The position numbers and the translations under genes are program-made. DNA of 64,000 bases, from the NCBI GenBank assembly GCA_002343775.1, contig DDSH01000001.1, forward strand, positions 62,001 to 126,000, read 5' to 3'. This document shows positions 32,219 through 41,538 of this stretch, one piece after another. The notes beneath the pieces are model-generated. The model did not search any database. It was not told the DNA's origin and worked only from the letters and a program-made list of their open reading frames with translations. How positions within the stretch are numbered: position 1 is the first letter of the stretch; the number at the start of each line of letters is the position of its first letter. This stretch comes from Anaerolineales bacterium UBA2395. Its GTDB lineage: Bacteria; Chloroflexota; Anaerolineae; Anaerolineales; Villigracilaceae.

Positions 32219-34882
32219 ATGAATGAACGTCGCCCCGACCCTGATGATCTGCTAAAAAATATCCAAGCCGAAGAAACGCGGCGCGGACGGTTGAAGATCT
32301 TCCTTGGCTATGTGGCGGGTGTGGGAAAGACCTATGCCATGCTCGAAGCCGCGCATCAACGAAAGGCGCAAGGCGTGGATGTAATCGTCGGTTATATCGA
32401 AACGCACAAACGCGCCGAGACCGAAGAACTGGTGGAGGGGCTGGTAGTTCTGCCGCGCAAGCAGGTGGAATACCGCGGCGTGAACTTGCCTGAAATGGAT
32501 GTGGATGCGGTTATTCAGCGTAAGCCGCAATTGGTTTTGGTGGATGAATTTGCGCACACCAATGCGCCAGGGTCGCGCCACGCCAAACGCTATCAGGATG
32601 TGCAGGAAATCCTTGCGGCGGGCATCGATGTATATACCACGCTCAACATTCAACACCTTGAAAGTCTAAACGATATCGTGGCACAGGTGACGGGAGTTAC
32701 TGTCCGCGAAACGATCCCCGATGGCGTGATTGACGAAGTCGCCGAGATCGAAGTCATTGACCTGCCGCCCGATGAGTTGTTAGTGCGTTTGCAAGAAGGC
32801 AAGGTCTATGTGCCCGACCAGGCGGCGCGAGCAATACAGAAATTCTTCCGCAAAGGGAATCTCACCGCACTGCGCGAGATGTCGTTGCGCCGAGCCGCCG
32901 AGCGCGTGGATGACCAAATGCGGGCATACATGCAGACCCGCGCCATTCAAGGGATTTGGGCGGCGGGTGAACGTTTGTTGGTCTGCATCAGCCCCAGCCC
33001 GTTGAGCGAGAGACTCGTCCGCACTACGCGGCGGCTTGCAGATGAACTCAACGCCGAGTGGATCGCGCTCTATGTGGAAACGCCACAATTCGCTTCGATG
33101 TCACCAGAAAAGCGTGACCGTGTGGCAAGCATCCTGCAATTGGCAGAAGATCTGGGCGCAAGATCGTACACACTTTCGGCAGGAAATTCGATGGATGCAG
33201 TCTCAGCGACCATCATTGAATTTGCACACAAGAACAACATCACCAAGATCGTGGCGGGCAAGCCGCTCCGTCCGCGCTGGCAGGAGATTCTGCGTGGGTC
33301 GTTGGTGGATAAGTTGATCCATCGGAGCGGCGACATTGATGTCTATGTCGTTACCAGCGCCGATAAGCCCTCTGTGCCTGCTGAAGAAAACCCTCTGCGC
33401 CTGCATAGTACCCCTAGCCGGTACTTGTGGAGCCTGGTTCTGGTTGCGCTGGCAACCGGCGTGGGGATGTTAATTGGCGGACGCATCGAAGCGACAAATC
33501 TCGTCATGGTGTATTTGCTGGCAGTCGTCTTTGCGGCAGTTTATCTTGGGCGCGGACCTGCCATCTTTGCCTCTTTCATTGGCGTGCTGGTGTTCGATCT
33601 TCTTTTTGTACATCCCTTCTATACATTTACAGTATCTGATACCGAATACATCATCACCTTCATCGGTTTGTTTTTGGTGGGATTGGTCATCAGCCAGTTG
33701 ACGGCTCGGGCAAGCGAACAGGCAGAGGCGGCGCGCCAGCGTGAGGCAGAGACGGCGGAGTTATACGATCTCAGCCGTGATCTTGCATCTGCTGCCGATC
33801 TCGAATCCATTTTGTCTGTCTTGCAAAAACATCTGGAGCAAACCTTCAGCCGAACCATTGCCATCCTTCTTCCTGAATCGAATCGGCTTGTCACACATTC
33901 GTTGAGCAAGGGCATGAGTTTAAACGAGGAAGAACTTGCCGTTGCCGATTGGGTCTATCGTCACGCCGAGCCTGCGGGCCGGCACACCAACACATTGCCT
34001 GCTGCACAATTACGGTATTTACCGCTTAGAACATCAAAGGGAGTGGTTGGAGTCCTTGGGGTTGGCAAGGCAAACACATCAGATTCAGATCTCTCCTCCG
34101 CGCAACGCCGACTGATGGAAGCCTTTGCCAATCAGGGCGCGCAAGCCATCGAACGCGCACAACTCGAAGAACAGAATCGTCAGATCGCATTGTTACAGTC
34201 AGCAGAAAAATTGCAGAACACGCTGCTCAACTCCATTTCGCATGATCTGCGCACGCCGCTGGTTGCCATCACAGGCGCGCTCTCGGCGCTCGATGAAAAG
34301 GACATGGAGATCGATGACGCCACCCGGAATACATTGATCGAAAACGCACGCGGCGAAGCAGACCGACTCAATCGACTGGTCGGCAATCTACTCAATATGA
34401 CACGCATCGAAAGTGGTACGATCAAACTGCGGCTTGAGCCTGGTGATGTGCAAGATTTGGTCGGCACCGCACTTGAGCAACTCGGCAAACGCGCCGAGAA
34501 GAATCCCGTTAAGGTAAATATCCCCGCCAACTTTCCGCTCGTGCCCATGGACTTCACGCTCATGGCGCAGGTCGTTGTCAATCTTTTGGAGAATGCCATC
34601 AAGTATTCGCCGCAGGATTCGTTGATCGAAGTAACCGCTTCTTTGGATGACTCAAAAGCCCGCCTCCAAATTCTGGACCGTGGAGTTGGGATTCCCTCCG
34701 ATGACCTTTCCCGTGTCTTCGACAAGTTCTACCGAGTCCAACGCCCTGAGAGTGTCAGCGGCACAGGGCTGGGACTTTCCATCAGCAAGGGTATCGTCGA
34801 AGCGCATGGCGGCGAAGTCTGCGCGAAGAAGCGCGAAGGCGGCGGCGCAATTCTCGAAGTTGAATTACCATTGAGCGTATGA
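32219..34882 (+). CDS. kdpD: Sensor histidine kinase KdpD
   Basis: 887 residues. KdpD N-domain with Walker A-like GYVAGVGKTYAML (about 30-42) and DEFAHTNAPGSRH, a Usp domain (about 245-365), four membrane helices (about 395-490), GAF (about 520-640), HisKA with ISHDLRTPL (His675) and HATPase (GTGLGLSISKGIVEAHGG). It senses low K+ or turgor and phosphorylates KdpE. Starts six bases after kdpC and overlaps kdpE by ATGA. In other bacteria KdpD Usp binds c-di-AMP; not testable here. Confidence 0.96.
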   Translation: MNERRPDPDDLLKNIQAEETRRGRLKIFLGYVAGVGKTYAMLEAAHQRKAQGVDVIVGYIETHKRAETEELVEGLVVLPRKQVEYRGVNLPEMDVDAVIQRKPQLVLVDEFAHTNAPGSRHAKRYQDVQEILAAGIDVYTTLNIQHLESLNDIVAQVTGVTVRETIPDGVIDEVAEIEVIDLPPDELLVRLQEGKVYVPDQAARAIQKFFRKGNLTALREMSLRRAAERVDDQMRAYMQTRAIQGIWAAGERLLVCISPSPLSERLVRTTRRLADELNAEWIALYVETPQFASMSPEKRDRVASILQLAEDLGARSYTLSAGNSMDAVSATIIEFAHKNNITKIVAGKPLRPRWQEILRGSLVDKLIHRSGDIDVYVVTSADKPSVPAEENPLRLHSTPSRYLWSLVLVALATGVGMLIGGRIEATNLVMVYLLAVVFAAVYLGRGPAIFASFIGVLVFDLLFVHPFYTFTVSDTEYIITFIGLFLVGLVISQLTARASEQAEAARQREAETAELYDLSRDLASAADLESILSVLQKHLEQTFSRTIAILLPESNRLVTHSLSKGMSLNEEELAVADWVYRHAEPAGRHTNTLPAAQLRYLPLRTSKGVVGVLGVGKANTSDSDLSSAQRRLMEAFANQGAQAIERAQLEEQNRQIALLQSAEKLQNTLLNSISHDLRTPLVAITGALSALDEKDMEIDDATRNTLIENARGEADRLNRLVGNLLNMTRIESGTIKLRLEPGDVQDLVGTALEQLGKRAEKNPVKVNIPANFPLVPMDFTLMAQVVVNLLENAIKYSPQDSLIEVTASLDDSKARLQILDRGVGIPSDDLSRVFDKFYRVQRPESVSGTGLGLSISKGIVEAHGGEVCAKKREGGGAILEVELPLSV

Positions 34883-35565
34883 CGACACCCACAAATCAAC
34901 GCATTCTGGTCGTAGATGATGAAGCGTCCATTCGGCGCTATTTGCGTGCTGCATTAGGCGCCCAGGGATTCAGCGTGTACGAATCTGCTTCGGGGGAAGA
35001 AGCATTGCAATCCGTGCTCAGCCATCGCCCCGACATCATCATCCTCGACCTTGGCTTGCCCGATATTGACGGCATCGAAGTGACACGCCGCCTGCGCGAG
35101 TGGAGTCAGACGCCCATCATCATTCTCTCCGTCCGCGAAGCCGAGCAGGATAAGATCGCTGCGCTTGATGCAGGAGCAGATGATTACCTGACGAAGCCGT
35201 TCGGCACGGGCGAACTTCTGGCGAGGATGAGAGTCGCGCTGCGCAAACAACCATCAGCGGCGAATGAACCGGTTTTCCAATCCAAAGGCTTGAGCGTGGA
35301 TTTTGCCCACCGTCTGGTAACGGTCAATGAAAAAGAAATCCAACTTACGCCAACAGAATATGACCTGCTTAAGATTTTGGTGACGCACGCGGGCAAGGTC
35401 ATCACACATCATCAATTGCTGCGGCAGGTGTGGGGCGATGGCTACGATGATATGCACATTCTGCGGGTCAATATCAGCAATTTGCGGGGGAAGATTGAGC
35501 CAGACCCAGCCCGCCCGACCTACATCCACACCGAGCCTGGGGTCGGGTATCGGTTGAAGGTCTAA
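34879..35565 (+). CDS. kdpE: Response regulator KdpE
   Basis: 228 residues. Receiver domain with Asp57 (IIILDLGLPD), acidic pair DD 13-14 and Lys in LTKPF; OmpR-type winged helix at the C-terminus (LTPTEYDLLKILVTHAGKV, VNISNLRGKIEPDP, EPGVGYRL). Activates kdp; here probably also the KimA-type gene downstream through the shared promoter element. Confidence 0.95.
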   Translation: MTTPTNQRILVVDDEASIRRYLRAALGAQGFSVYESASGEEALQSVLSHRPDIIILDLGLPDIDGIEVTRRLREWSQTPIIILSVREAEQDKIAALDAGADDYLTKPFGTGELLARMRVALRKQPSAANEPVFQSKGLSVDFAHRLVTVNEKEIQLTPTEYDLLKILVTHAGKVITHHQLLRQVWGDGYDDMHILRVNISNLRGKIEPDPARPTYIHTEPGVGYRLKV

Positions 35566-35607
35566 ATTGATAAAATCTTGACCTTTTCTTGACCTGCTTC
35601 GATATTT

Positions 35608-35642
35608 CCTTGACCCTAATTTGACTGACAACTGAATAGACT
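35608..35642 (+). promoter_or_regulatory. kimA promoter element, twin of the kdp element
   Basis: CCTTGACCCTAATTTGAC... through GACAACTGAATAGACT, 29 of 35 bases the same as 27328-27362. Possible -35 TTGACC and -10 TGAATA with 17-bp spacing. It lies in the 81-bp leader between kdpE stop and the transporter start. Confidence 0.7.
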
Positions 35643-35700
35643 CCCCTTGTTTGGAACGTGTCATTTTCTGCGTTCCTATTCCCAGGAGAATTCTTTCAGT

Positions 35701-37650
35701 ATGATCAACGAAGATAGTGCCCAGTCTCCCATTATTGAGCGGGACACAAACCTCACGCCCCCACGTACATTTCGATCCTTTTTTATCGGCAGACCTCTCT
35801 CCACAGCGGATGCGCCGCATCAGACCATTGGCAAGGCGGTGGGGCTGGCGGTTTTTGCGTCTGATGCTTTATCGTCCACGGCGTATGCCACGCAGGAAAT
35901 TTTAGGCGTCATCGCCGCGGCAGGGACGATTGCCTATGGATATCTTTTCCCAATTTCGCTTGCCATTATCACTTTGCTGGCAATCGTAACCATTTCATAC
36001 GAACAAACCATCCATGCCTACCCGGGTGGGGGCGGTGCATATATCGTAGCGCGTGACAATCTCGGCGAATTACCTGCTCAGACCGCTGGGGCTGCGTTGC
36101 TCACCGATTACATTTTGACCGTTTCCGTGTCGGTCTCTTCTGGTGTTGCGCAGATCGTGTCGGCATATCCTGATCTATTTCCATACAGGGTTTGGATCGC
36201 GGTTGGAGCTGTCTTCCTGATCATGTTGGTCAATTTACGCGGTGTGAAAGAGTCGGGCACTGCCTTCGCCATTCCGACTTATTTCTTCGTTGTGATCATG
36301 GTCGCTACGGTTGGAATTGGGCTCTTCCGTTTCTTCAGCGGTTCGTTGGGGATTGTTGTTGACCCGCCAGAGTTTACAGCTCACAATATTGTTTCGGTCA
36401 TTACGCCATTTGTCCTGTTACATGCCTTTGCAAATGGCACAACCGCGCTTACTGGTGTAGAAGCCATTTCGAACGGCATCACCGCCTTCAAGGAGCCGCG
36501 CAGTAAAAATGCGGGTATCACCCTGATCTGGATGTCTGTGATCTTGGGATCTTTGTTTCTTGGTCTATCCTTCCTGACTGGCAAGATCCATGCCGTTTTC
36601 TCGGAAGAAGAAACGGTCATCTCACAATTGGCGCGGACGGTCTTCGACGGCAGAGGCTTGCTGTATTACCTGTTGATCTCGGGAACGACGGTCATTCTTA
36701 TCATGGCAGCCAACACCGCCTTTGCAGACTTTCCACGCCTTGGTGCGCTTCACGCAGGTGATGGGTTCCTCCCGCGCCAGTTGACGTATCGTGGCAGTCG
36801 ACTCGTCTATTCACGCGGCATCATGACGTTGGCTGTGATCGCTTCCATCCTTATCGTCATTTTTCAGGCAAGTGTGACGCGGCTTATTCCTTTGTACGCC
36901 ATTGGTGTGTTTCTTTCGTTCACGTTATCGCAGGCTGGCATGGCGCATCGCTGGTGGAAGATAGGTCATCTAAAGCCAGACGAGGAAGTTATTGAGCCGG
37001 GGTCTGTACTTCGCTTCGAAAAAGGCTGGAAGTATCGCATGTTGGTGAACGGCTTTGGCGCGGTATGCACAGCGATCGTGATGGTCGTTTTTGCTGTAAC
37101 CAAATTCAGGGAAGGTGCGTGGGCTGTTCTTATATTAACCCCATCTCTTGTGACCATTTTCTTTGCGATACACCATCACTATAAAAATGTCGCCAATAAC
37201 CTTTCGCTCGATAATTTCGGCGCGATCCCACCGCACCAGACTCGTCACCGCATTATCGTACCGATCAGCGGCGTGCATCAGGGAAGCCTCGCTGCCCTGC
37301 GCTACGCCCGCAGAATGTCAGACGATGTAACGGCTGTCCATGTCGCCATCGAACCGGCAGAAGCAGAAAAGGTGCGAAAAAAATGGGAACTTTGGGGAGA
37401 GGGCACCCGCATGGTCATGCTGAACTCGCCCTATCGCCTCTTCCTCGAACCGTTGCTGGAATACATCACCGAGATTTCCGTACGCCGACAACCCGGTGAG
37501 ACTCTCACCATTGTCGTGCCGGAGTTTATTTCCAACAATATATTCGGTTCGACCCTGCACACCAATACCGCAGACCTGTTGCGCAGCCAGTTGAAACGTC
37601 AGGAGGGCATTGTAATCATCAGTGTCCCATATCATTTGCGGGAAAAATAG
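35701..37650 (+). CDS. KimA-type potassium transporter (APC family)
   Basis: 649 residues. N-terminal FFIGRPLSTADAPHQTIGK, then twelve membrane helices of the APC fold with FASDALSSTAYATQEIL, YPGGGGAYIVARDNLGELP and GTTALTGVEAISNGI, all characteristic of KimA, the high-affinity K+/H+ symporter known in Bacillus. A cytoplasmic Usp-like C-terminal domain follows (HRIIVPISGVHQGSLAALRYAR). Its place after kdpDE and its shared promoter element fit a role in potassium uptake. An ATG 54 bases upstream lies before the ribosome site AGGAG and is rejected. Confidence 0.85.
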   Translation: MINEDSAQSPIIERDTNLTPPRTFRSFFIGRPLSTADAPHQTIGKAVGLAVFASDALSSTAYATQEILGVIAAAGTIAYGYLFPISLAIITLLAIVTISYEQTIHAYPGGGGAYIVARDNLGELPAQTAGAALLTDYILTVSVSVSSGVAQIVSAYPDLFPYRVWIAVGAVFLIMLVNLRGVKESGTAFAIPTYFFVVIMVATVGIGLFRFFSGSLGIVVDPPEFTAHNIVSVITPFVLLHAFANGTTALTGVEAISNGITAFKEPRSKNAGITLIWMSVILGSLFLGLSFLTGKIHAVFSEEETVISQLARTVFDGRGLLYYLLISGTTVILIMAANTAFADFPRLGALHAGDGFLPRQLTYRGSRLVYSRGIMTLAVIASILIVIFQASVTRLIPLYAIGVFLSFTLSQAGMAHRWWKIGHLKPDEEVIEPGSVLRFEKGWKYRMLVNGFGAVCTAIVMVVFAVTKFREGAWAVLILTPSLVTIFFAIHHHYKNVANNLSLDNFGAIPPHQTRHRIIVPISGVHQGSLAALRYARRMSDDVTAVHVAIEPAEAEKVRKKWELWGEGTRMVMLNSPYRLFLEPLLEYITEISVRRQPGETLTIVVPEFISNNIFGSTLHTNTADLLRSQLKRQEGIVIISVPYHLREK

Positions 37651-37936
37651 ACTCACCATGCAGTTTTTATTCAAGTTAGGGTTTTCGGATTATTCTCACT
37701 ATTTGAGGCTTTCCGACCGCCATATGTAGGAAAAACCAATCTTCATCGGTCATCAAATAAAGCCCCGCATGGTTTTGGCGGTGTTGACGCAAGCGACACG
37801 GGTTGGTATTGAAGTAGACATGTTGCGTAAAGTCACCTTTTCGTTTCTTTGTTTTCTATTGCCAGTTTGCCATTAACATCCAATAGATTTAAGCCATATC
37901 AACCAAAGAGCCCTGGTTCAGGCAAAACCCGATCTT

Positions 37937-38872
37937 TTATATATCCACTGTCAAATCCATGCCTTCATACAGGTGGGCAACCTGTTCCGCATATCCGTTG
38001 AACATCAGGGTTTTGCGGCGTTTCATCTCGCCGATGCGTCGTTCCGTTACCTGTGACCAGCGCGGATGTTGTACCTTTGGATTGACGTTGGCGTAGAAAC
38101 CATATTCACGCGGCGAGACGGTGTTCCACAAGGTGGCAGGTTGTTCGGCAATCAATTCGATCTTGACGATGGATTTAATGGATTTGAATCCATACTTCCA
38201 CGGCACCACCAACCTTATAGGGGCACCGTTCTGTGGCAGCATGGTCTCGCCATACAAACCAGTTGCCAGAAGTGTCAGTTCGTTCATGGCTTCGTCCAAC
38301 CGCAACCCTTCCTGATAGGGGAAGGGATATTCGTTCAGGCTGTTGATCGCCTTCATTTCTTCGGGGCGGTACACGGTTTCAAAACGGACGAATTTTGCAC
38401 TTGACGTTGGTTCGACGATATTGAGCAGGCTCGCCAATGGGAACCCATTCCATGGAATGACCATGCTCCAGGCTTCCACGCAGCGCATTCGGTAAATGCG
38501 TTCCTCCTGCGGGAAGAGTTTCAGAATATCTTCCATACCAAATGTTTGCGGTTTGTTGACCAGTCCGTACACTTCCACCGTCCACGGGGATGTGGTGAAA
38601 TCCTTGGCCAGCGTGGCAACTTCCGTTTTTTCGAGGCTGAATTCGTAGTAGTTGTTGTAGGTGGTGATGTCTTTATACGATGTCAGATCGTCCGGCGCAG
38701 CCTCTTCGGTGGATGCCGGCTCGACCGGCTGAATTTCATCCACGCCCGATGCGCAGGCAGCTAAAACCATACTGCCAGCCAACACCCCTGCGGATTTGAT
38801 GAAATCGCGCCTCGAAAGGTACAACGACTTTGGGGTGATCTCAGAGGGCTTAATGGGAATGGATTTATACAT
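37937..38872 (-). CDS. msrP: Methionine-sulfoxide reductase catalytic subunit MsrP
   Basis: 311 residues of the sulfite-oxidase fold with Mo-molybdopterin. Twin-arginine signal SRRDFIKSAG (20-29) for folded export, then RMRCVEAWSMVIPW, where Cys131 is the Mo ligand, and GAPIRLVVPWKYGFKSIK. MsrP repairs oxidised Met in envelope proteins using electrons from MsrQ. GGAG lies six bases before the ATG at 38872, which overlaps the end of msrQ by eight bases. Confidence 0.93.
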   Translation of the reverse strand: MYKSIPIKPSEITPKSLYLSRRDFIKSAGVLAGSMVLAACASGVDEIQPVEPASTEEAAPDDLTSYKDITTYNNYYEFSLEKTEVATLAKDFTTSPWTVEVYGLVNKPQTFGMEDILKLFPQEERIYRMRCVEAWSMVIPWNGFPLASLLNIVEPTSSAKFVRFETVYRPEEMKAINSLNEYPFPYQEGLRLDEAMNELTLLATGLYGETMLPQNGAPIRLVVPWKYGFKSIKSIVKIELIAEQPATLWNTVSPREYGFYANVNPKVQHPRWSQVTERRIGEMKRRKTLMFNGYAEQVAHLYEGMDLTVDI

Positions 38873-39485
38873 GGTGTGCTCCGCGTCCATTTCTTTTTTG
38901 CAGAAAAAATCGAACGACAAACAATAAGATCAACACCGCAATGAACAGTACAGGTTGTGCATATGCTTGCTTAACCAATAAGATATAGTGTGCCGCCGCA
39001 AGGATCGCCGCCAGATACCCGAATTGGTGCAACCTCTTCCAGCGGAATGGTCCCAGGGCAGAAAATGCCCACTTCCATGAAGTGATCGCCATGGGCAGCA
39101 AAATAAAAAAAGAGGCGGCACCAAACAACGCATAAGGTTTTTGAAACATATCTTCAAAAATGATCGTTGTGTCCCACCCATAATCGAGCCACAGAAAATT
39201 CAATACATGCAGGCTTGCGTAGAAAAAGGAATATAACCCAAACTCCCTGCGCAGTGGACGCACCCATGTCCATCCGAAGAGCAGGAAGAGCGGCGTACAA
39301 CTAAGCGAAAACCAAAGGAAGATCAAAGCAGTTTTTCCGGTGCGCAGCATGATCGCACGGATCGGGTCGGCACCAAGGTCATTTTGCACCCAGCCCAAGA
39401 TCATCCATAATAACGGCAGCCATGCCATGAAGTGAACGACGCCACGAAGTAGCGTGTAAAGATGAAATTGATGTTTTTCAGACAC
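38865..39485 (-). CDS. msrQ: Haem-binding membrane subunit MsrQ
   Basis: 206 residues with six hydrophobic segments of the ferric-reductase-like domain: SCTPLFLLFGWTWVRPLRRE, SFFYASLHVLNFLWLDYGWD, PFRWKRLHQFGYLAAILAAAHY with the haem-ligand His residues. Passes electrons across the membrane to MsrP. First gene of msrQP. Confidence 0.92.
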   Translation of the reverse strand: MSEKHQFHLYTLLRGVVHFMAWLPLLWMILGWVQNDLGADPIRAIMLRTGKTALIFLWFSLSCTPLFLLFGWTWVRPLRREFGLYSFFYASLHVLNFLWLDYGWDTTIIFEDMFQKPYALFGAASFFILLPMAITSWKWAFSALGPFRWKRLHQFGYLAAILAAAHYILLVKQAYAQPVLFIAVLILLFVVRFFLQKRNGRGAHHV

Positions 39486-39520
39486 CTGTTGCTCCCATTA
39501 GAGAAGACGCGGAAGAGACG

Positions 39521-39558
39521 AAAATGACTTGCCGTTGAAAATCACGGCAAGTCATTTT
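39521..39558. terminator. Terminator between cytochrome c peroxidase and msrQ
   Basis: AAAATGACTTGCCGT (39521-39535) pairs with ACGGCAAGTCATTTT (39544-39558), 15-bp perfect stem. Suggests msrQP has its own promoter. Confidence 0.88.
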
Positions 39559-39602
39559 TTATATTACTGAGAGAGGCGTTTGTCCTTGCGCCTTTTCATG
39601 GA

Positions 39603-40649
39603 TTATTCAGAGGCTTCTTCAACCACAGGGCTGGGCGGAAGTTCCGGCTGGGCGGCATATTCCATCGGGAGGACACCGGTCAGCGCGCGCAGGAAGGTCA
39701 CAATATCATCAACCTGGTCAGCTTCGAGTTTTTCGCCCAACTGATGGCGAGCCATCAACTGCACCATGGCTTCGAGGGTCGGGATGCTGCCGTCGTGCAG
39801 GTACGGACCGGTCACAGCGATGTTGCGCAGGCTGGGAACTTTGAAGGCGTACTTGTCGGCTTCTTCGCCCGTCACATTGTAGCGACCGAGGTCGTTGGTG
39901 GTGTAGGGTTCTTTCGCGCCAAGGGTGGTGAACATACCCCCACCCAAAGCTGGTCCGCTATGGCAGCTGGCACAGCCGGTTTCAATGAAGAGCACGAAAC
40001 CTCGTTTTTCTGCTTCGGTCAGGGCGTCCATGTCGCCAGCGAGGAATTCATCGAAGCGACCGGGGGTGAGCAGGCGGCGTTCGAAAGCGCCGATTGCCTG
40101 ACCCACATGGTCATAGGTAATGGGATCGGGATCGCCGGGGAAAGCCGCTTCGAAGAACGGCAGGTAGCCGGGAATGCCCTTGAGCACTTCCACTACAAAA
40201 TCGCCGCTGGGCATGCCCATTTCGCCGCCCGCGAGGATCGGTCCCTTGGCTTGTTCTTCAACGTTCGGGGCGCGACCATCCCAGAATTGGGCGGTGTGAA
40301 GTGCGGCATTGTACACGGTGGGAGAGTTGCGTCCGACCGGGTTGCCAGAGTGACCGAATGAGAAGCGCAGACCATCCATGCCGTAGTTGTTCAAACCGTG
40401 GCAGGTGTTGCAGGACATATTCCCATTGATCGAAATGCGGGTTTCGTAGTACAGCATACGACCCAGGGTGATGAGTTCTTCGCTCATCTCATACTCGGTG
40501 GGGGTGACTTCTTCGGGCATGGTGCCAAAGATGTTGAGCATGGCTTCGGTGATTTCGGGTGTTTCCTGTTCCTGTGCAGCGGAACCGCAAGCAGCCAACA
40601 CGAAGACCAAACCAAGCGCGATGAGGGTAAATATGGCTTTGTTTTTCAT
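39603..40649 (-). CDS. Di-haem cytochrome c peroxidase lipoprotein
   Basis: 348 residues. Lipoprotein signal with Cys21 (VLAAC), then two CxxCH haem sites: SCNTCHG (Cys80/83, His84) and GCASCHSG (Cys226/229, His230), with the CCP/MauG spacing and PSLRNIAVTGPYLHDGS near the C-terminus. It would reduce hydrogen peroxide with electrons from small cytochromes outside the cytoplasmic membrane. ATG 40649 has AAGGAG eight bases upstream; another ATG six bases earlier is too close. Downstream of the haem sensor kinase and regulator, separated by a terminator. Confidence 0.9.
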   Translation of the reverse strand: MKNKAIFTLIALGLVFVLAACGSAAQEQETPEITEAMLNIFGTMPEEVTPTEYEMSEELITLGRMLYYETRISINGNMSCNTCHGLNNYGMDGLRFSFGHSGNPVGRNSPTVYNAALHTAQFWDGRAPNVEEQAKGPILAGGEMGMPSGDFVVEVLKGIPGYLPFFEAAFPGDPDPITYDHVGQAIGAFERRLLTPGRFDEFLAGDMDALTEAEKRGFVLFIETGCASCHSGPALGGGMFTTLGAKEPYTTNDLGRYNVTGEEADKYAFKVPSLRNIAVTGPYLHDGSIPTLEAMVQLMARHQLGEKLEADQVDDIVTFLRALTGVLPMEYAAQPELPPSPVVEEASE

Positions 40650-40718
40650 CTTCATTCTCCTTTTTGGAAATCGGAGAAACCTGAGCACACAACTGTGGTT
40701 TCTCATCTATTCCTAAGC

Positions 40719-40747
40719 ATTGTAGGTCTGTGGAGAGGTTCCGTCAT
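40719..40747 (-). promoter_or_regulatory. Putative promoter of the cytochrome c peroxidase gene
   Basis: On the minus strand ATGACG (40747-40742), 17-bp spacer, TACAAT (40724-40719), about 70 bases before the start codon. Confidence 0.5.
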
Positions 40748-40791
40748 CACCCGGCTGGATGATTCCTTGTGGTATTTATTACAAAGCAAAA

Positions 40792-40825
40792 CGCCTCATC
40801 CACACTAGTCCAAGTGGATGAGGCG
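40792..40825 (-). terminator. Terminator of the kinase-regulator operon
   Basis: CGCCTCATCCAC (40792-40803) pairs with GTGGATGAGGCG (40814-40825); T-rich on the minus side. Confidence 0.88.
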
Positions 40826-40845
40826 GCGTGAGGTTTGTCTTTCAT

Positions 40846-41538
40846 TTATGTGCGTTTGATCAGGTTGGCGGCTTGCAGGCGGTTTTGCACGTGCAGTTTA
40901 TCGAGGATGTTTCGCAGGTGTGAGCGGACGGTGTTTTCAGAGATGAACAGGCTCTCTGCAATTTCGCGGTTTTTCAAACCCTCTGCAACCAGATGCAGCA
41001 CTTCCAGTTCGCGGTCGCTCAAGGCGTTGAAAACATCATCCGAAGCAGAAGCAGTCGCGAGGTCAGCATGAGGCGGGGCGGCGGGTTTTTCGCCGCCTTG
41101 TTTCATCGCAGCAAATTCCGATAGCAGTTGCGGCACGAGCGCGGGCGTGATGATGGCGTCTCCCGCGGCGACACGCCGAACGACATCCACCAGTTCTTGG
41201 GCGCGGGTGCTGCCTTTGAGCAAATAGCCTTGCGCGCCTGCTTTGATGGCGGCAAAGAGGTCTTGGTCTTTATCTGAAACCGTGAGCATGACAATTCTTA
41301 AGCCGCTCTGTTTTTCGAGCAGTTGTTGTGCGGCTTCCAACCCCGTGCAGATCGGCATTTGAATATCCATCAGAATTACATCAGGGTTGAGTTCTTGCGC
41401 CAGTTGCACGGCTTCACGCCCGTTCGAGGCTTGCCCCACCACGTGCAGATCGGGTTCACGCTCTAAAATTCCCGCCACGCCTTCGCGAAAAAGAATATGA
41501 TCATCCGTTAATAAGATGCGGATGGTTTCGCCGCTCAT
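40846..41538 (-). CDS. NarL/FixJ-type response regulator
   Basis: 230 residues. Receiver domain with Asp58 (PDVILMDIQMP), acidic DD at 12-13, Lys in LLKGST, and a LuxR-type helix-turn-helix (about 165-228: LSDRELEVLHLVAEGLKNREIAE, SENTVRSHLRNILDKL). Partner of the kinase gene, which it overlaps by ATGA. Candidate targets are the peroxidase and MsrQP genes next to it. Confidence 0.92.
   Translation of the reverse strand: MSGETIRILLTDDHILFREGVAGILEREPDLHVVGQASNGREAVQLAQELNPDVILMDIQMPICTGLEAAQQLLEKQSGLRIVMLTVSDKDQDLFAAIKAGAQGYLLKGSTRAQELVDVVRRVAAGDAIITPALVPQLLSEFAAMKQGGEKPAAPPHADLATASASDDVFNALSDRELEVLHLVAEGLKNREIAESLFISENTVRSHLRNILDKLHVQNRLQAANLIKRT

Noticed and set aside
35566..35700. Possible c-di-AMP (ydaO-type) riboswitch before the KimA-type gene
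   Set aside because: The leader is only 135 bases and lacks the conserved helices; the kdp-like promoter element fills most of it.
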